A stretch of DNA of 23,596 nucleotides, from contig BFEA01000183.1 in NCBI GenBank assembly GCA_003427395.1, forward strand, positions 872,574 to 896,169, written 5' to 3'. This document shows, one piece after another, positions 1 to 8,551 of this stretch. The position numbers and the translations under genes were made by a program. The DNA is from Chara braunii. Lineage: Eukaryota; Streptophyta; Charophyceae; Charales; Characeae. The notes beneath the pieces are model-generated. The model had not been told where the DNA came from and ran no database searches. It saw nothing but the letters and a program-made list of their open reading frames with translations. Numbering within the stretch: position 1 is the first letter of the stretch; each line of letters begins with the position of its first letter.

Positions 1-123
1 GTTCTACAGGTCGCAGGTTCAACTCTTCGAGTTGACGCAGGTATTGTACACAGGTAAGTTGGGGAACTAGGGATCGAGCCCTGGGATCTGCCTCAGCTAC
101 CACGAATTGGTGAATACCGTTTC
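1..123. other. Unassigned flank with tRNA-like scraps
   Basis: No coding region is visible. A small hairpin, CAACTC-TTC-GAGTTG, lies near position 22-36. Two stretches resemble Pol III B boxes (GGTTCAACTCT near 17 and GGATCGAGCCC near 74), but no cloverleaf can be folded. The sequence differs from the part of the right LTR that should follow, so the retrotransposon copy ends abruptly at 124. Confidence 0.3.
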
Positions 124-481
124 AAAAGAGAAGATTGGAATCAGAGAGAAAGGGAAAAGAAGAAAAACAGAAAAATTTGAAGTAGGGGGGGGGCAAGGGG
201 ATGAAAGAGTGATGAAGAAGAGAGAAATAGGTGAGAGAGAGAGGAGTGAAGTGGGAAATGGGGGAGATGAGATTAGTAAAAGATGGTGAGTGGGAAGGAG
301 AGGAGAGAAAAAGGTGGTGGGAGATGAGTGAAGAGGGAGATGGGAGGAGGGGGGCTAGTGGTAGAGTTAGAAAGGATGATTAGATGATGGGGGGGGGGAG
401 AAAAGGGTTGGGGGAGGGTAGGTTAGTGGAGAGAGATAATACCAGGCTCTTGGTTGGCCAAGAGCAAAGCACTACCAAGAT
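124..481 (-). repeat. Truncated 3' LTR (U3 part)
   Basis: This stretch matches 7392-7752 closely from AAAAGAGAAGATTGG to GCACTACCAAGAT. On the minus strand it starts near TGGTAGTGC, so it is the upstream part of the LTR. The remaining roughly 800 bases of the right LTR (6593-7391) are missing here and are replaced by unrelated sequence. No polypurine tract is seen just upstream on the element's sense strand, where the bases are pyrimidine-rich. Confidence 0.7.
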
Positions 482-878
482 TGTAGAGGGTAGAAAAGGT
501 GATGGGTAAGGGAATCATGCAAATGATTCCTAAAGTGAGGGAAGTCGGAGCTAGATCCGTAAGCTGGGAAGCCAGGGCTACGCTACGGTCCCGATGCCTA
601 TGCGTATACCAAGGGAGAGCCCAACTTAGAGGAACCCGGCGAAGGGAGACCATCATGCGACACAACCAGTGTACTGAACAGGGTAAAGTGGTAAGAGAGT
701 GATGACGTCTGAAGTAGGCAGAGCTGATCGTGACGAAGTCCATGAAGCTGCTGATGACGTTCACGATGAGAAGTCTGGAATTCGGTCNAGGAAGAGTCGC
801 AACGTCGACGAGCTGAAGTAGCAAAATTGGAGTGGATGGAGTACTAAGAAGTCAAGGACGTGGGAANATAAGTCAGAG
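482..878 (-). other. 3' noncoding part of the gypsy element
   Basis: This lies between the stop of the integrase-chromodomain frame and the left LTR. I recognise no domain. The open frames here are short, contain Ns and show no family resemblance, so I treat the stretch as the untranslated 3' internal region. Confidence 0.5.
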
Positions 879-1550
879 TCAATCGTCGTATCGAGCAGGA
901 CGACGACGAGTGCGCTGTGGACNCTCAAAAGCNTCCGGNTGCTNCTGAAGGTCTNCCTCAGATGGAGCAAGCTCGATTTCAGCGGTCTCCTCAGCCGAGG
1001 GAGAAGGAGGAGGGTCAGTGGGCTGAGGAGGAGTAGTCAACCCANCACGACGAGNACGATCATAGGTACGCACCAACATGCGAGNGTGCTGCAAGTGCTC
1101 GAGGGGCTCCCAAGTAGCCTCCTCATCAGGGTAACCCTTCCAACGTACGAGATACTCGATGTGAGGAGGGTTGTCGTCGGTGACTCGNCGACCAATGATG
1201 TATGAAACGAGGAACTCCTCGTGGCCGTCCACCATGATGGGTGGAGGGCGCTCGTATGGTCGTCCAACGAAACGCTCGGACGGTCTGCGGTAAGGACGCA
1301 GTAACGAGACGTGGTAAACATCGTGCNCACGAGCCTGGCGTAGGTAGTCGGGCAACTTCACAAGGAAGTTGAACAGGCTAGAAGNCGTATCAGAACCGGC
1401 GGCTTGGAGAATGCGGCATGGGTCAAAGAAGAGACGCTGAAACTTGNTAAGNGTGTCCGCTTCGAGCTGTAAGTGGTGGGCGTCGATAACCACATCATCA
1501 CCGACTTTGAATGAATGATCCATCCTCGATCGGTTCGCACATGCTGCCAT
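879..1550 (-). pseudogene. Integrase C-terminus with chromodomain (chromovirus pol end)
   Basis: This frame carries the integrase C-terminal region, including the GPF/GPY-like section that ends in 'DVYHVSLLRPY', followed by a chromodomain at about residues 111-157 (about 1080-1220). The chromodomain is recognised by 'YLVRWKGYPDEEATWEP'. Compared with HP1-type chromodomains, the Trp and Tyr of the methyl-lysine cage are present and the first aromatic is a Phe, so binding to methylated histone H3 is plausible by inference. In chromoviruses this domain steers integration to heterochromatin. The tail is rich in Pro, Ser and Glu. Several codons contain N. The frame begins inside a 40-base duplication that separates it from the integrase core; upstream it would otherwise be continuous with that core. 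Confidence 0.85.
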
Positions 1551-1620
1551 GCGAGTTTGGGAAGCGGCTATGTGCTCATGNTGCTGCCATGCGAGTTTGG
1601 GAAGCGGCTATGTGCTCATG
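1541..1620. repeat. 40-base tandem duplication joined by an N
   Basis: Bases 1541-1580 are repeated at 1581-1620, and the only unclear base is the N at 1581. Forty is not a multiple of three, so the duplication shifts the integrase frame. Counting it once joins the core frame to the chromodomain frame. This fits a contig-joining artefact better than a biological duplication. Confidence 0.85.
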
Positions 1621-1731
1621 CGCGGTCTTCATGATCGACGTCATGTGTGCAACCCAATCATCCAACGCGGGACAACCCGTGTCGGGGTGCATCCGTGACG
1701 GTCGAAGGAAGTCCGCGGGAACACGAGGGTG

Positions 1732-2259
1732 TTAGTCGAGGTCGCAATAGTAAGGCGGCATCCCCGTGGCTGGCGAGACGGCATGGTTGTAGGCTATCTC
1801 CTCATGGGTAAGATGGAGATCCCACTCCTGGTCGTCACGAACAATCTTTAGGAGAATAGCTCCGAGAGTTCTGTTCGTGACCTCGGTGTGACCATCAGTC
1901 TGGGGATGGTAAGACGAGGAGAAACGAAGCTGGGTGTCGTACACCTCGTGGAGCTGTCGTCAGAATCTGCTGGTAAAGCGCGGGTCACGGTCAGATATGA
2001 TGCTTAGAGGCAAGCCGTGGTCCCGCACGACTCGGTCAAACACGATGCCGGCGACCTCACGTGCACTGATGACATAGCGGCACGGAACAAAGCGTGCACT
2101 CTTCGTGAAGCAGTCGACGACGACCAGGATAGCATCATGACCCCGGGGGGTCGGAGGACGAAGATGACCGATAAAGTCCATTGAGATGAACTGCCAACGA
2201 CCCTCAGGGATAGAAAGAGGCTGAAACAAACCATAAGGCAGGTGGTTCGCACTGTTCAC
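1732..2259 (-). pseudogene. Integrase catalytic core (rve/DDE)
   Basis: This is the retroviral-type integrase core that inserts the element's DNA. The first catalytic Asp lies in 'FISMDFIGHL', the second in 'ISDRDPRF', and the Glu in 'QTDGHTEVTNRTL', giving a complete D,D-35-E type set. One in-frame TGA at 1960-1962, where a Trp would be expected, splits the core. A TAA near 1733 ends it in a stretch that should continue toward the chromodomain region. All catalytic residues survive, so the decay is by nonsense changes and not by loss of the motif. The core is preceded by the zinc-binding region and followed by the chromodomain portion, the normal order. Confidence 0.88.
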
Positions 2260-2262
2260 CTC

Positions 2263-2657
2263 CTACCATGTGCGACACTCTTCGACGTAGTCCTTCACAA
2301 AAGTATTTGCGCTTCGGTTAGACGTACATGCGACTCACATGAGCCAACATCTTGTAGAAACCCATATGATCGGCGGCTGCCTGGTCATGGAACTCTGCTA
2401 CTGCCCGGACACGTAGCTGTCTAGTGGAGGGAACGTAAATACGGGGCTCTCTGGTGCCCTGTGAACCGTGCCAGTACAAGACTGTTGTCCCCAAAAGAGT
2501 AGTTTGGGACGGTCTTGCCACTCCGAAGGGTCGCGTGGATGTCGCGATAGTCGGGGCAGTGAAGGTACTGAGTGCGAAACTCGTCGATCATTGAGTGGTG
2601 AACGGAGGTGACCGAGATGGAAGCGAGCTGGATCTGCTCCTGATCGTGGTCAGGGCG
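2263..2657 (-). pseudogene. RNase H-integrase linker and integrase zinc-binding (HHCC) region, degenerate
   Basis: The minus strand encodes 'AVAEFHDQAAADHMGFYKML', the two-His half of the integrase N-terminal zinc-binding domain. The Cys half follows as 'YVEECRTW' then a stop: the first Cys is kept, the second has become Trp, and the next codon is a stop. A frameshift near 2450 separates the upstream linker from this part. The segment directly follows the RNase H frame, from which it is separated by a TGA at the position of an expected Arg codon. Confidence 0.7.
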
Positions 2658-3318
2658 TCAGGATAAGGCATCTACGACCTGATTAGTCTCACCCTTGATG
2701 TGCTCAGTGGTGAAACTAAACTCGGATAGGTCGCACCACCAGCGAGCCTGTCGAGGAGTGAGCTTCGACTTTGTCAGAAAAGCCTGGACAACAATGTTGT
2801 CCGTGCGCACCGTGAACGGTGCCCCGTGCAGGTAGTGACGCCAGTGCCGAGCGGCATAAACTACTGCGAGAACCTCACGATCATCAGCGGTGTAGTTTAT
2901 CTCGGCGGGCAGGAGCTGACGGGAGTAGAAGGCTATTTGACAATCACCTGAGTGAGACGAGACAGTGCCGTCCTCGGCGATGGTAGGAGAATAGTCAATA
3001 GAAGGTTTGTCAGTAGCTGGACGAGTAGGCGTCAGGCGGGAGGCAGTGGTAGGGGTAAGGCGTGGGAAGCGAGGGATACGAGGATGAGAGGAATCAGGAG
3101 AGGAGGGGAAAATATGAGAAAGCAGTGCTCCTACAGCAAAGTCTGACGCATCGATGGTAAGGATAAAAGAGCGATCAAAATTGGGTAGGTGAAGAACCGG
3201 TGCGCATGTCACCTCCTTTTTGAGGGCGCGGAAGGCGTCCTCGTGGAGGGGTGTCCAAGCCCAGGGCGGATTCTTCCGGAGGAAGGTGGAGGTGAGGACG
3301 TAGGAATACCCAGCGTAT
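2658..3318 (-). pseudogene. RNase H domain of gypsy pol with a long Ser/Pro/Thr insertion
   Basis: This domain degrades the RNA strand of the RNA-DNA hybrid during reverse transcription. The acidic residues can be placed in 'ILTIDASDF', 'ADDREVLAVV', 'VRTDN' and 'QVVDALS', and the sequence 'FYSRQLLPAEINY' is typical. Between 'GALLSH' and 'IAFYSRQLL' there are about 55 residues, where gypsy elements usually have roughly 10-15. The extra part is rich in Pro, Ser, Thr and Arg and stays open in frame. The frame is continuous with the RT segment to the right except for a TAG at 3319-3321. Confidence 0.85.
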
Positions 3319-3320
3319 TC

Positions 3321-3725
3321 CTAGATGAAATTACTATAGTAGCTGGTAAGGCCTAGGAAGCTGCGAAACTGCTTGGCGGATGTGGGGACGGACCACTCCG
3401 CAATAGCAGTGATCTTCGCGTCGTCCATGTGGAGACCCTCGTCAGACATGTAGTGTCCTAAGAAATCCACTTTGTGCTGGGCAAAGCGGCACTTGCTCAG
3501 CTTGGCGTAAAAGCCATGTTTGCGCAAGTGGTCAAGAACGTCGTGGAGGTGTCTGAGGTGCTCCTCAATGGTACGACTGTAGACCAGGATATCGTCGAGG
3601 TAGACGAGAACGTACTGCTCCAGGATGTCCCTGAAGATGTCCTTCATATCAGTCCACACTTCGTTTTGGGAACGAGAGTGTTGGTTGCCCAATCGGCCTC
3701 GGTGCTGCGGAACCGACGAGACCAC
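3321..3725 (-). pseudogene. Reverse transcriptase, C-terminal part only
   Basis: The frame contains the catalytic box in 'YVLVYLDDILVYS' (YLDD at about 3591-3602), then 'KCRFAQHKVDFLGHYMS' and 'AKQFRSFLGLTSYYSNFI', all typical of Ty3/gypsy RT palm and thumb. The N-terminal half of RT, including the first catalytic Asp motif and the usual linker after protease, is absent. The sequence jumps from the end of protease (about 3665) to 'MKDIFRDILEQ'. An internal deletion of several hundred bases is the simplest explanation. A TAG at 3319-3321 separates it from the RNase H part. Confidence 0.88.
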
Positions 3726-4258
3726 AGAGTACCGAGAATGAAATCGTACCCTGTCTCCATCACATCGAAGTGTGCAGAGGAGCGGTGGCGACGAGGCGTC
3801 GCGGGACGATTAGTCGGCTCGAGAGTGAGGAAGAAAGGGAGGTCGGTGATTGTCTGATCGAAAAAGCGCTGGGTCTTGTCATCCCCTCGGGTAACGGAGA
3901 TGGGAGCCGGAGACCCTGTCGTGGGTAAAAGAGCGTCTTTCACCACACGTGGGTGAATGAAGTCGCCCTGAGAACCGAAATCCCACAGCGCTGAGTACAC
4001 CCTTGTGGAGGTCCCCAGTCGTACTGGAATGATTGGGAGGGTGCGATCAGGGTCAGAGAGGATGGTGAGAAGGCGATGTAGTGCAGCGACATGGAGGGTG
4101 AGTCGCTCCTGACGAGCCTGAAGCATGCTCAAGTCCAAAAGAGAGGACACAATGTCCTCGCAAGTCGCACGCTGCTCGCTGCAACGGGCTGAGCGAATGG
4201 TTCGACGTGTCGGTAGTCGCGGCTGGGTAGGAGGGGAGACGGTGCTCTGCGGAGGCAC
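3644..4258 (-). pseudogene. Retropepsin-like aspartic protease of the gypsy element
   Basis: The protease cuts the Gag-Pol polyprotein. The active-site region reads 'SALWDFGSQGDFIHP' (about 3974-3982), where the usual D-S/T-G has become D-F-G, so the catalytic Ser/Thr is lost. The C-terminal 'GYDFILGTLWSRRFRS' matches the ILG segment of the family. The N-terminal ~80 residues have no recognised domain. The frame begins at a GTG, not an ATG, as expected for a part of a larger polyprotein. It runs straight into the deleted RT junction at about 3660. Confidence 0.75.
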
Positions 4259-4329
4259 AAACGGTATTGCGACAGAGGGTTGAGTGCTGTCTGCTGGCAG
4301 TGTCGGGTCCTGCGATACCTCAAGTCCAG

Positions 4330-5025
4330 TAGCGAGAGGGGCAAATTGCGATGGGGATGTCAGGAAACCAACTACTGAGGAGGGCGCAGGTGTTCACTGC
4401 ACCGTGGCTAGGAGGCGCCGCCGGGATGCGAGGCGCCGGGGGGGGACTGAGCACGACGCTGGCGGGAAAGGTCAGCGTAGTGCCGGTCGAGGGCGGCAGT
4501 GTAAGGGCACCGCGAGGAGGTATGACCGTCCAAGCGGCAGCGCAAACCCCCACGCCGGCCCAAAATGGCCTCGCGCTCCTCAACAAAAAGGACACCCCGA
4601 GGAGGGATAAAACCCTGAGGGAGGTCCTGCTGAGGGACCTCAGGGGGCTACACGCGAACGTGACCGGGGCGGCTGCATGCCCGGGAGAGGGCGGAGAGGA
4701 TGAGCTGGAGGTGCTCGGCCATAGGGAGGGTAAAGTCCTCCAGGTGGTAGTGGACGGCCTCGCCGAGGTCGAGGTCGTCTCTATGGTCACCCTCGAGCGA
4801 CAGCGGGGCAAAAGCGTCCTGCTCACCATACTCGAGCGAGCTAAGGCGGCGCGCGAAGTGGCGGTCCTGCTGCGCGGAACGGCCGGGGCGACTGCAGAAA
4901 GGGGAACGACGGTGGGAAGTGCCGTAAGAGGAGGAGGGAGGGTAACCAGTACGCTGGGGCTGGGAGGAGGAAGTGTGTTGAAGAAGGGTCCGCATCCGCT
5001 GATAGTCCCTAGCGACCTCTTAAGC
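4330..5025 (-). pseudogene. Gag C-terminal region with damaged zinc knuckle
   Basis: Several minus-strand frames share this stretch, so it is frameshifted. At 4507-4548 one frame gives 'GLRCRLDGHTSSRCP', a CCHC nucleocapsid knuckle in which the first Cys has become Gly while the second Cys, His and last Cys remain at the correct spacing. The knuckle normally binds the element's RNA for packaging. The large open frames on the plus strand here (to about 5058) are compositional shadows of this GC-rich region. Confidence 0.6.
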
Positions 5026-5409
5026 CTACGGGGCCGATGTGAACTCGTACCTCCATAACTCGGAGCAGTACTCAAGGGGAAGGCTGGCCAATAAATGATC
5101 GATAAGGGCAGCCTCGGGAAGGAACGCCACATCACAAATGAGGCGGGCGTCCTGAAAGACCTGGATGTGACGATCTAGTCCGGCAGCACCACCAGAGCCA
5201 GACCAGCGTGTAGTGACGACACGCTCGAAGGTGTCAATCACGTCATGTCGGGCTCCGAAGCGATCCTCGAGGAACGCCTGGAAATCCACGAAGGTCGGAG
5301 TCCGACCCGCACGAAGGGAGTAAGCGTAGAAATCCTCCCAGGCGTCAAAAGGACCGCCACACAGGCGCGTGGAGAGGTGAGTCACCCACGTGTCGGGTGG
5401 GGCGCTCAT
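5026..5409 (-). pseudogene. Gag capsid domain (Retrotrans_gag type)
   Basis: The 127-residue frame contains 'TWVTHLSTRLCGGPFDAW', 'FQAFLEDRFGARHDVID' and 'LIDHLLASLPLEYCSELW'. This is the helical Trp/Leu-rich pattern of the Retrotrans_gag family, which forms the virus-like particle. It sits between the variable Pro/Ser-rich N-terminal part and the zinc knuckle, the normal Gag order. The domain is intact over its length but cut off from the neighbouring Gag parts by stops or frameshifts. Confidence 0.75.
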
Positions 5410-5433
5410 GAGCTGGAGCGTGCGGGTGGCAGA

Positions 5434-6431
5434 CTATAGGTACCGAGACACTCGTATGCCTGTACCGTCATATAAGGCAATATCCGTCAAGCGGACGAGT
5501 GGTGCGCCACCATTTTCACGGCGAGGAGAGCGGGGAGCAGAGGCCTGCGCTACGACCGAGTAAGTCGGCGCAGGTCCTGGAAAAGCGGGTGCAGCTGACT
5601 GTCCACCCGGGCCGCATGATAGAGCAGGGGGGAAAACAGTGGCAGGCTGCGAGGGAGCTGTGGTAGAGGAGGTCGCAGCCGCCAAGGGAGTAGGAAGGAG
5701 GTAGGATGAGGGTGGAGAGGGTGCAAGGCGGGGGAAGCGAGCCGACAAGAATGGAAGAGTAGATGAAGAAGGGGGTGCACTCGACGGCGCGGACACCTGT
5801 GAGCGTGGGGGTGGTTGAAGGCGTAAGAGGGCGAGGTCGGCCTGGGTCTGGGCAAGCTTGTCCTCGAGACGTTGAACGTAGATCGAGCGACAAGTGGCAG
5901 GAGGAAAAGTGGGGGAAGTGGACGCATGAGCGGCGTCGGGCATCCCATAGGAGGAGAGCCAGGTGGCAATGTGGTCGTGCGAAGGGGAGGGAGAAGCGGG
6001 GCACCCGGAAAGGCTGAGACCATGGTAGTGGGTTGTGGTACCGTGGCCGTAGTGACCGGAATCTAGGCGGGTGAGCCCGTAAAGTGAGGGAGGTTCTGGC
6101 CCCTGGCGGCCGTCGTGCTAGGAGCGTGGACGATCACCAGGATGGTCGGGTCAGGGGCGGCAAAGGAGGAAGCTCCGCCGTGGCCACCATGTCGGAGGAC
6201 GAGGGACCCGAACTGGGAGCCAGGAGAAGAGAGAGAGTCGAGAGAGGAAGGACAGCCAGCGTCCCGGAGTTGCCGCAGGCCAGTGGCAAGAGTCGCCATT
6301 TGCGCCTGTAAGGGCGCAAGGAGGGAGGTAATGAGGGTGTGCAGATCCCCCTGGGGCTGATGACCCTTGTCTATCGGCACGGGTGTGGAGCCCGATGTCA
6401 AGGTCGTCGCCGCTGAGGCGGCTTGCGACAC
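5434..6431 (-). pseudogene. Gag N-terminal region, broken
   Basis: Two minus-strand frames (6063-6431, 122 residues, and 5434-5943, 169 residues) cover this stretch. The first includes 'LLAPLQAQMATLATGLRQLR', a probable helical segment. The second includes 'YVQRLEDKLAQTQADLALLR', a likely short coiled coil, followed by a Pro/Ser/Ala-rich section. A stop near 6063 and a gap near 5943-6063 break it. The first frame opens at GTG with no clear ATG. The position after the PBS and before the capsid domain supports the Gag assignment. Confidence 0.6.
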
Positions 6432-6572
6432 GCCGTCAACAATGGGGAGGTAACGGGTCGGAGTAGAGAGGGTCGGACGAGGTCCGCGTGAGCGGAGGGC
6501 GTAGGGGGAGTTCTGCGATAGAAGTCGACGGGCGGCGCTAATAAATCGAGCGCGGACGCCTTCAAAGGGGGA

Positions 6573-6589
6573 GGGGTGGTTCGGATCCA
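6573..6589 (-). other. Candidate primer-binding site
   Basis: On the minus strand the sequence TGGATCCGAACCACCCC begins with the TGG expected opposite a tRNA CCA end and lies three bases after the proposed LTR end. I cannot match it to a particular tRNA by eye. Confidence 0.35.
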
Positions 6590-6630
6590 GGGTGGCCGAA
6601 TGAGAAGGGAAGGTAGGGGGGTTAGGAAAA

Positions 6631-6709
6631 CCCTAAACCCTAGAAAAAACCTAAGAAAACCCTAGAAAAAACCTAAGAAAACCCTAGAAAAAAACCTAAG
6701 AAAACCCTA
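6631..6709. repeat. Telomere-like 22-base tandem repeat
   Basis: CCCTAAACCCTAG is followed by about three copies of a 22-base unit, CCCTAGAAAAAACCTAAGAAAA. The first unit contains the plant-type telomere word CCCTAAA. The repeat lies inside the proposed LTR, so it is not a chromosome end. Confidence 0.7.
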
Positions 6710-6924
6710 ACCGGAGCGTGAGTGGTTAGGTTAGTGTACCGGTGACCTAATGAAGAAAATAAAATAGCAAGCATAGAGGGTAAAGGCGGGAGGAAAAATA
6801 AATAAACAGCGAAATTTTGAGAGAAAAATAAAAATAAATAAGAAAATAAATAAATAATAAACATAATTGAAGAAATAAGGAAACAAATATGAAGAGAGAA
6901 ATAATATTTATTTTTTTTAGAATT

Positions 6925-7252
6925 TTCAGCAACATTTCCCTACCCCCCATGGGGTCAAGAATGTGCCAAGGGGAAAGGAGAGACCAAGATAAGCACACTA
7001 GGTTTCAAAATGCCGCAAATTAAAAATTTCGAAAAATAAATAAATAATAAATAATAAATAAATAAATAAATAAATAAGTTAATAAGTGGGTGAGGAGGTG
7101 GAGAAAAATGAAGTATCTGATTTTTCACAAAATTCGGCAGCATTTCGTTACCCCAATGGGGTCGAAGTGTGCCGAAAAAGACTAAGTGAATTAAAAAATA
7201 GAAAATTTCGGCAGCACTTCGTTACCCCCACGGGGTCAAAATATGTGCCGAA
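6925..7252. repeat. Three copies of a conserved hairpin inside the LTR
   Basis: Copies lie at about 6925-6967, 7133-7176 and 7207-7252. The second reads from TTCGGCAGCATTTCG to CGAAGTGTGCCGAA around a centre of ACCCC-AAT-GGGGT. Arms pair over about 19 bases with small bulges. The second and third copies are 74 bases apart; the first is more degenerate. Confidence 0.65.
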
Positions 7253-7752
7253 AGCAAGAAAGACCAACTCCTACTCAGATTTAAGGGTGCTGCAAAGAAA
7301 TCCGAATCTTCATAATAAATAAAAGAAAAAATAAAATAACTCAGAAAATGAGAAGGGAGGGGGGGAAATAAGATAATTCCAATTTTTGGAGAAAAGAGAA
7401 GATTGGAATCAGAGAGAAAGGGAAAAGAAGAAAAACAGAAAAATTTGAAGTAGGGGGGGGGCAAGGGGATGAAAAAGTGATGAAAAAGAGAGAAATAGGT
7501 GAGAGAGAGAGAGGAGTGAAGTGGGAGATGAGGGAGATAAGATTAGTAGAAGATGGTGAGTGGGGAGGAAAGGAGAAAAAAAGGTGGTGGGAGATGAGTG
7601 AAGAGGGAGGTGGGAGGAGGGGGGCTAGTGGTAGAGCTAGAAAGGATGATTAGATGATGGGGGGGGGAGAGAAAACGGTTGGGGGAGGGTAGGTTAGCGG
7701 AGAGAGATAATACCAGGCTCTTCGTTGGCCAAGAGCAAAGCACTACCAAGAT

Positions 7753-8016
7753 CCACAGGATCTTGGCCTTCAAGGTGCTGCTGGCCTGATGCCACAGCAA
7801 TAGCAGATGATGATGATGATGATCTAGGGTTGGCTGAGATCTTGATCAGCCACCCTACTGCCACAGTCACACATCCCCCTAGTCAGGGGGGGGGGAGCTT
7901 GAGCTGCTGCAAAACTGCTGCTGCAGCTGTGGAAAAATAGTACAAAAAAACTAATGCGGCGCAGCCCCCTGGCCAAGGGGGTCTTCAGTCTTCATAGTAG
8001 ACTGCCACGTGGCACT
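7753..8016. other. Noncoding spacer with small inverted repeats
   Basis: No gene is seen. It includes a short GAT run (about 7805-7824), the inverted repeat GGCTGA...TCAGCC near 7835-7852, and the palindrome TGCCACGTGGCA at 8003-8014, which contains a CACGTG word. Confidence 0.4.
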
Positions 8017-8293
8017 GCAGATGGCCACGTGCGCAAGCAGCAGCCACACGGGGGGGGAGGAGGTAAATAGCTGGCACGCACCTCTTCAACAACAACCTGT
8101 CACACAACAAAGCCATACATACAGTATGGTGAGTGTGTTACGGGAGTAGCCACGAACAGGCAAGGCCAGCAGTTGCCTGGGTTCAAACCCCAGCGGCAAC
8201 AAAATCCCGGATCTTGATAATATAAATCTGAGAGCGGAGCGGGGCGGGGCAGCACGCCCAGCGTGGGCACGTGGTGCGTGCGTGTGAGGCGGC
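8017..8293 (+). repeat. Direct repeat copy 1, with tRNA-like T arm (SINE-like or small LTR)
   Basis: This copy matches 8552-8882 from GCAGATGGCCACGTG to the GC-rich end with GTGGGCACGTGG. It contains a perfect T arm, CTGGG-TTCAAAC-CCCAG (8177-8193), which also makes a Pol III B box, GGTTCAAACCC. A possible acceptor pairs GTTACGG (8137-8143) with CGGCAAC (8194-8200) at 5 of 7 positions. The fold is about 64 nt and has no good anticodon arm, so it is a tRNA relic and not a working tRNA gene. Confidence 0.6.
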
Positions 8294-8551
8294 CTGTTCC
8301 TGGTAGATCAAGTGGTTCATGTGTGGAAGCAAGCGGTTGGTAAGAGCTTTGGAGACTATTTTATATGGCGAGGGGACATCAAAGGAAACCCTTCCTTCCC
8401 GTCGTGGTAGGAGTACCTCTATGGGGAAGACCTGCCCTAAGTTGAAGGCCCCATGCTACTAGTGAGGCAGGTCAGGTCCAGTGTCACAAAAAAAAAAAAA
8501 AAAAAACAGTAACCGAATGAACAACAGGCAGTATCCCCACCAATACACTTA
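8294..8551 (+). other. Spacer between the direct repeats, with a poly-A run
   Basis: No coding region is seen. A run of about 18-19 A near 8489-8507 follows CAGGTCCAGTGTCAC, which could mark the 3' end of a plus-strand retroposon. No matching target-site duplication was found by eye. Confidence 0.35.

Larger units (their letters stand above)
124..7752 (-). mobile_element. Decayed Ty3/gypsy chromovirus-type LTR retrotransposon
   Basis: Read on the minus strand from right to left, the element has a long terminal repeat, a gag region with a capsid domain and a zinc-knuckle remnant, an aspartic protease, reverse transcriptase, RNase H, and an integrase ending in a chromodomain. The order protease-RT-RNase H-integrase is diagnostic of Ty3/gypsy, and a C-terminal chromodomain marks the chromovirus branch. 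Direct repeats of about 360 bases (124-481 and 7392-7752) flank it; I counted roughly 15-20 differences between them by eye. The copy is dead: it has several in-frame stops, frameshifts, a deletion between protease and RT, and a truncated 3' LTR. Single Ns are scattered through 787-1455, as if a consensus of similar copies could not be resolved. Confidence 0.9.
6593..7752 (-). repeat. 5' LTR of the gypsy element
   Basis: The right end (7392-7752) is the direct repeat of 124-481. The left limit is inferred from a TG/CA terminus next to the candidate primer-binding site, giving an LTR of about 1.16 kb. On the sense strand it begins near TGGTAGTGC. Internally it holds a 22-base telomere-like repeat (6631-6709), AT-rich TAAA runs (about 6760-7080) and three copies of a hairpin. 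The outer end at 7746-7766 is a perfect 9-base inverted repeat. Confidence 0.6.

Noticed and set aside
107-289. 60-residue Lys/Glu/Arg-rich plus-strand frame
   Set aside because: It is a translation of the purine-rich strand of the LTR and is repeated in the other LTR region; not a gene.
4320-5135. Long open frames on both strands (271 residues minus, 235 residues plus)
   Set aside because: They lie over the gag region, are low-complexity Ser/Pro/Arg/Gly-rich and show no family match. GC-rich sequence on the antisense strand tends to stay open.
6631-6709. Chromosome end
   Set aside because: Only a few degenerate telomere words are present, and retrotransposon sequence continues on both sides.
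8137-8201. Possible tRNA gene
   Set aside because: The T arm is perfect but the total length is about 64 nt, the acceptor pairs at only 5 of 7 positions and no anticodon arm forms; treated as a tRNA relic in a repeat.
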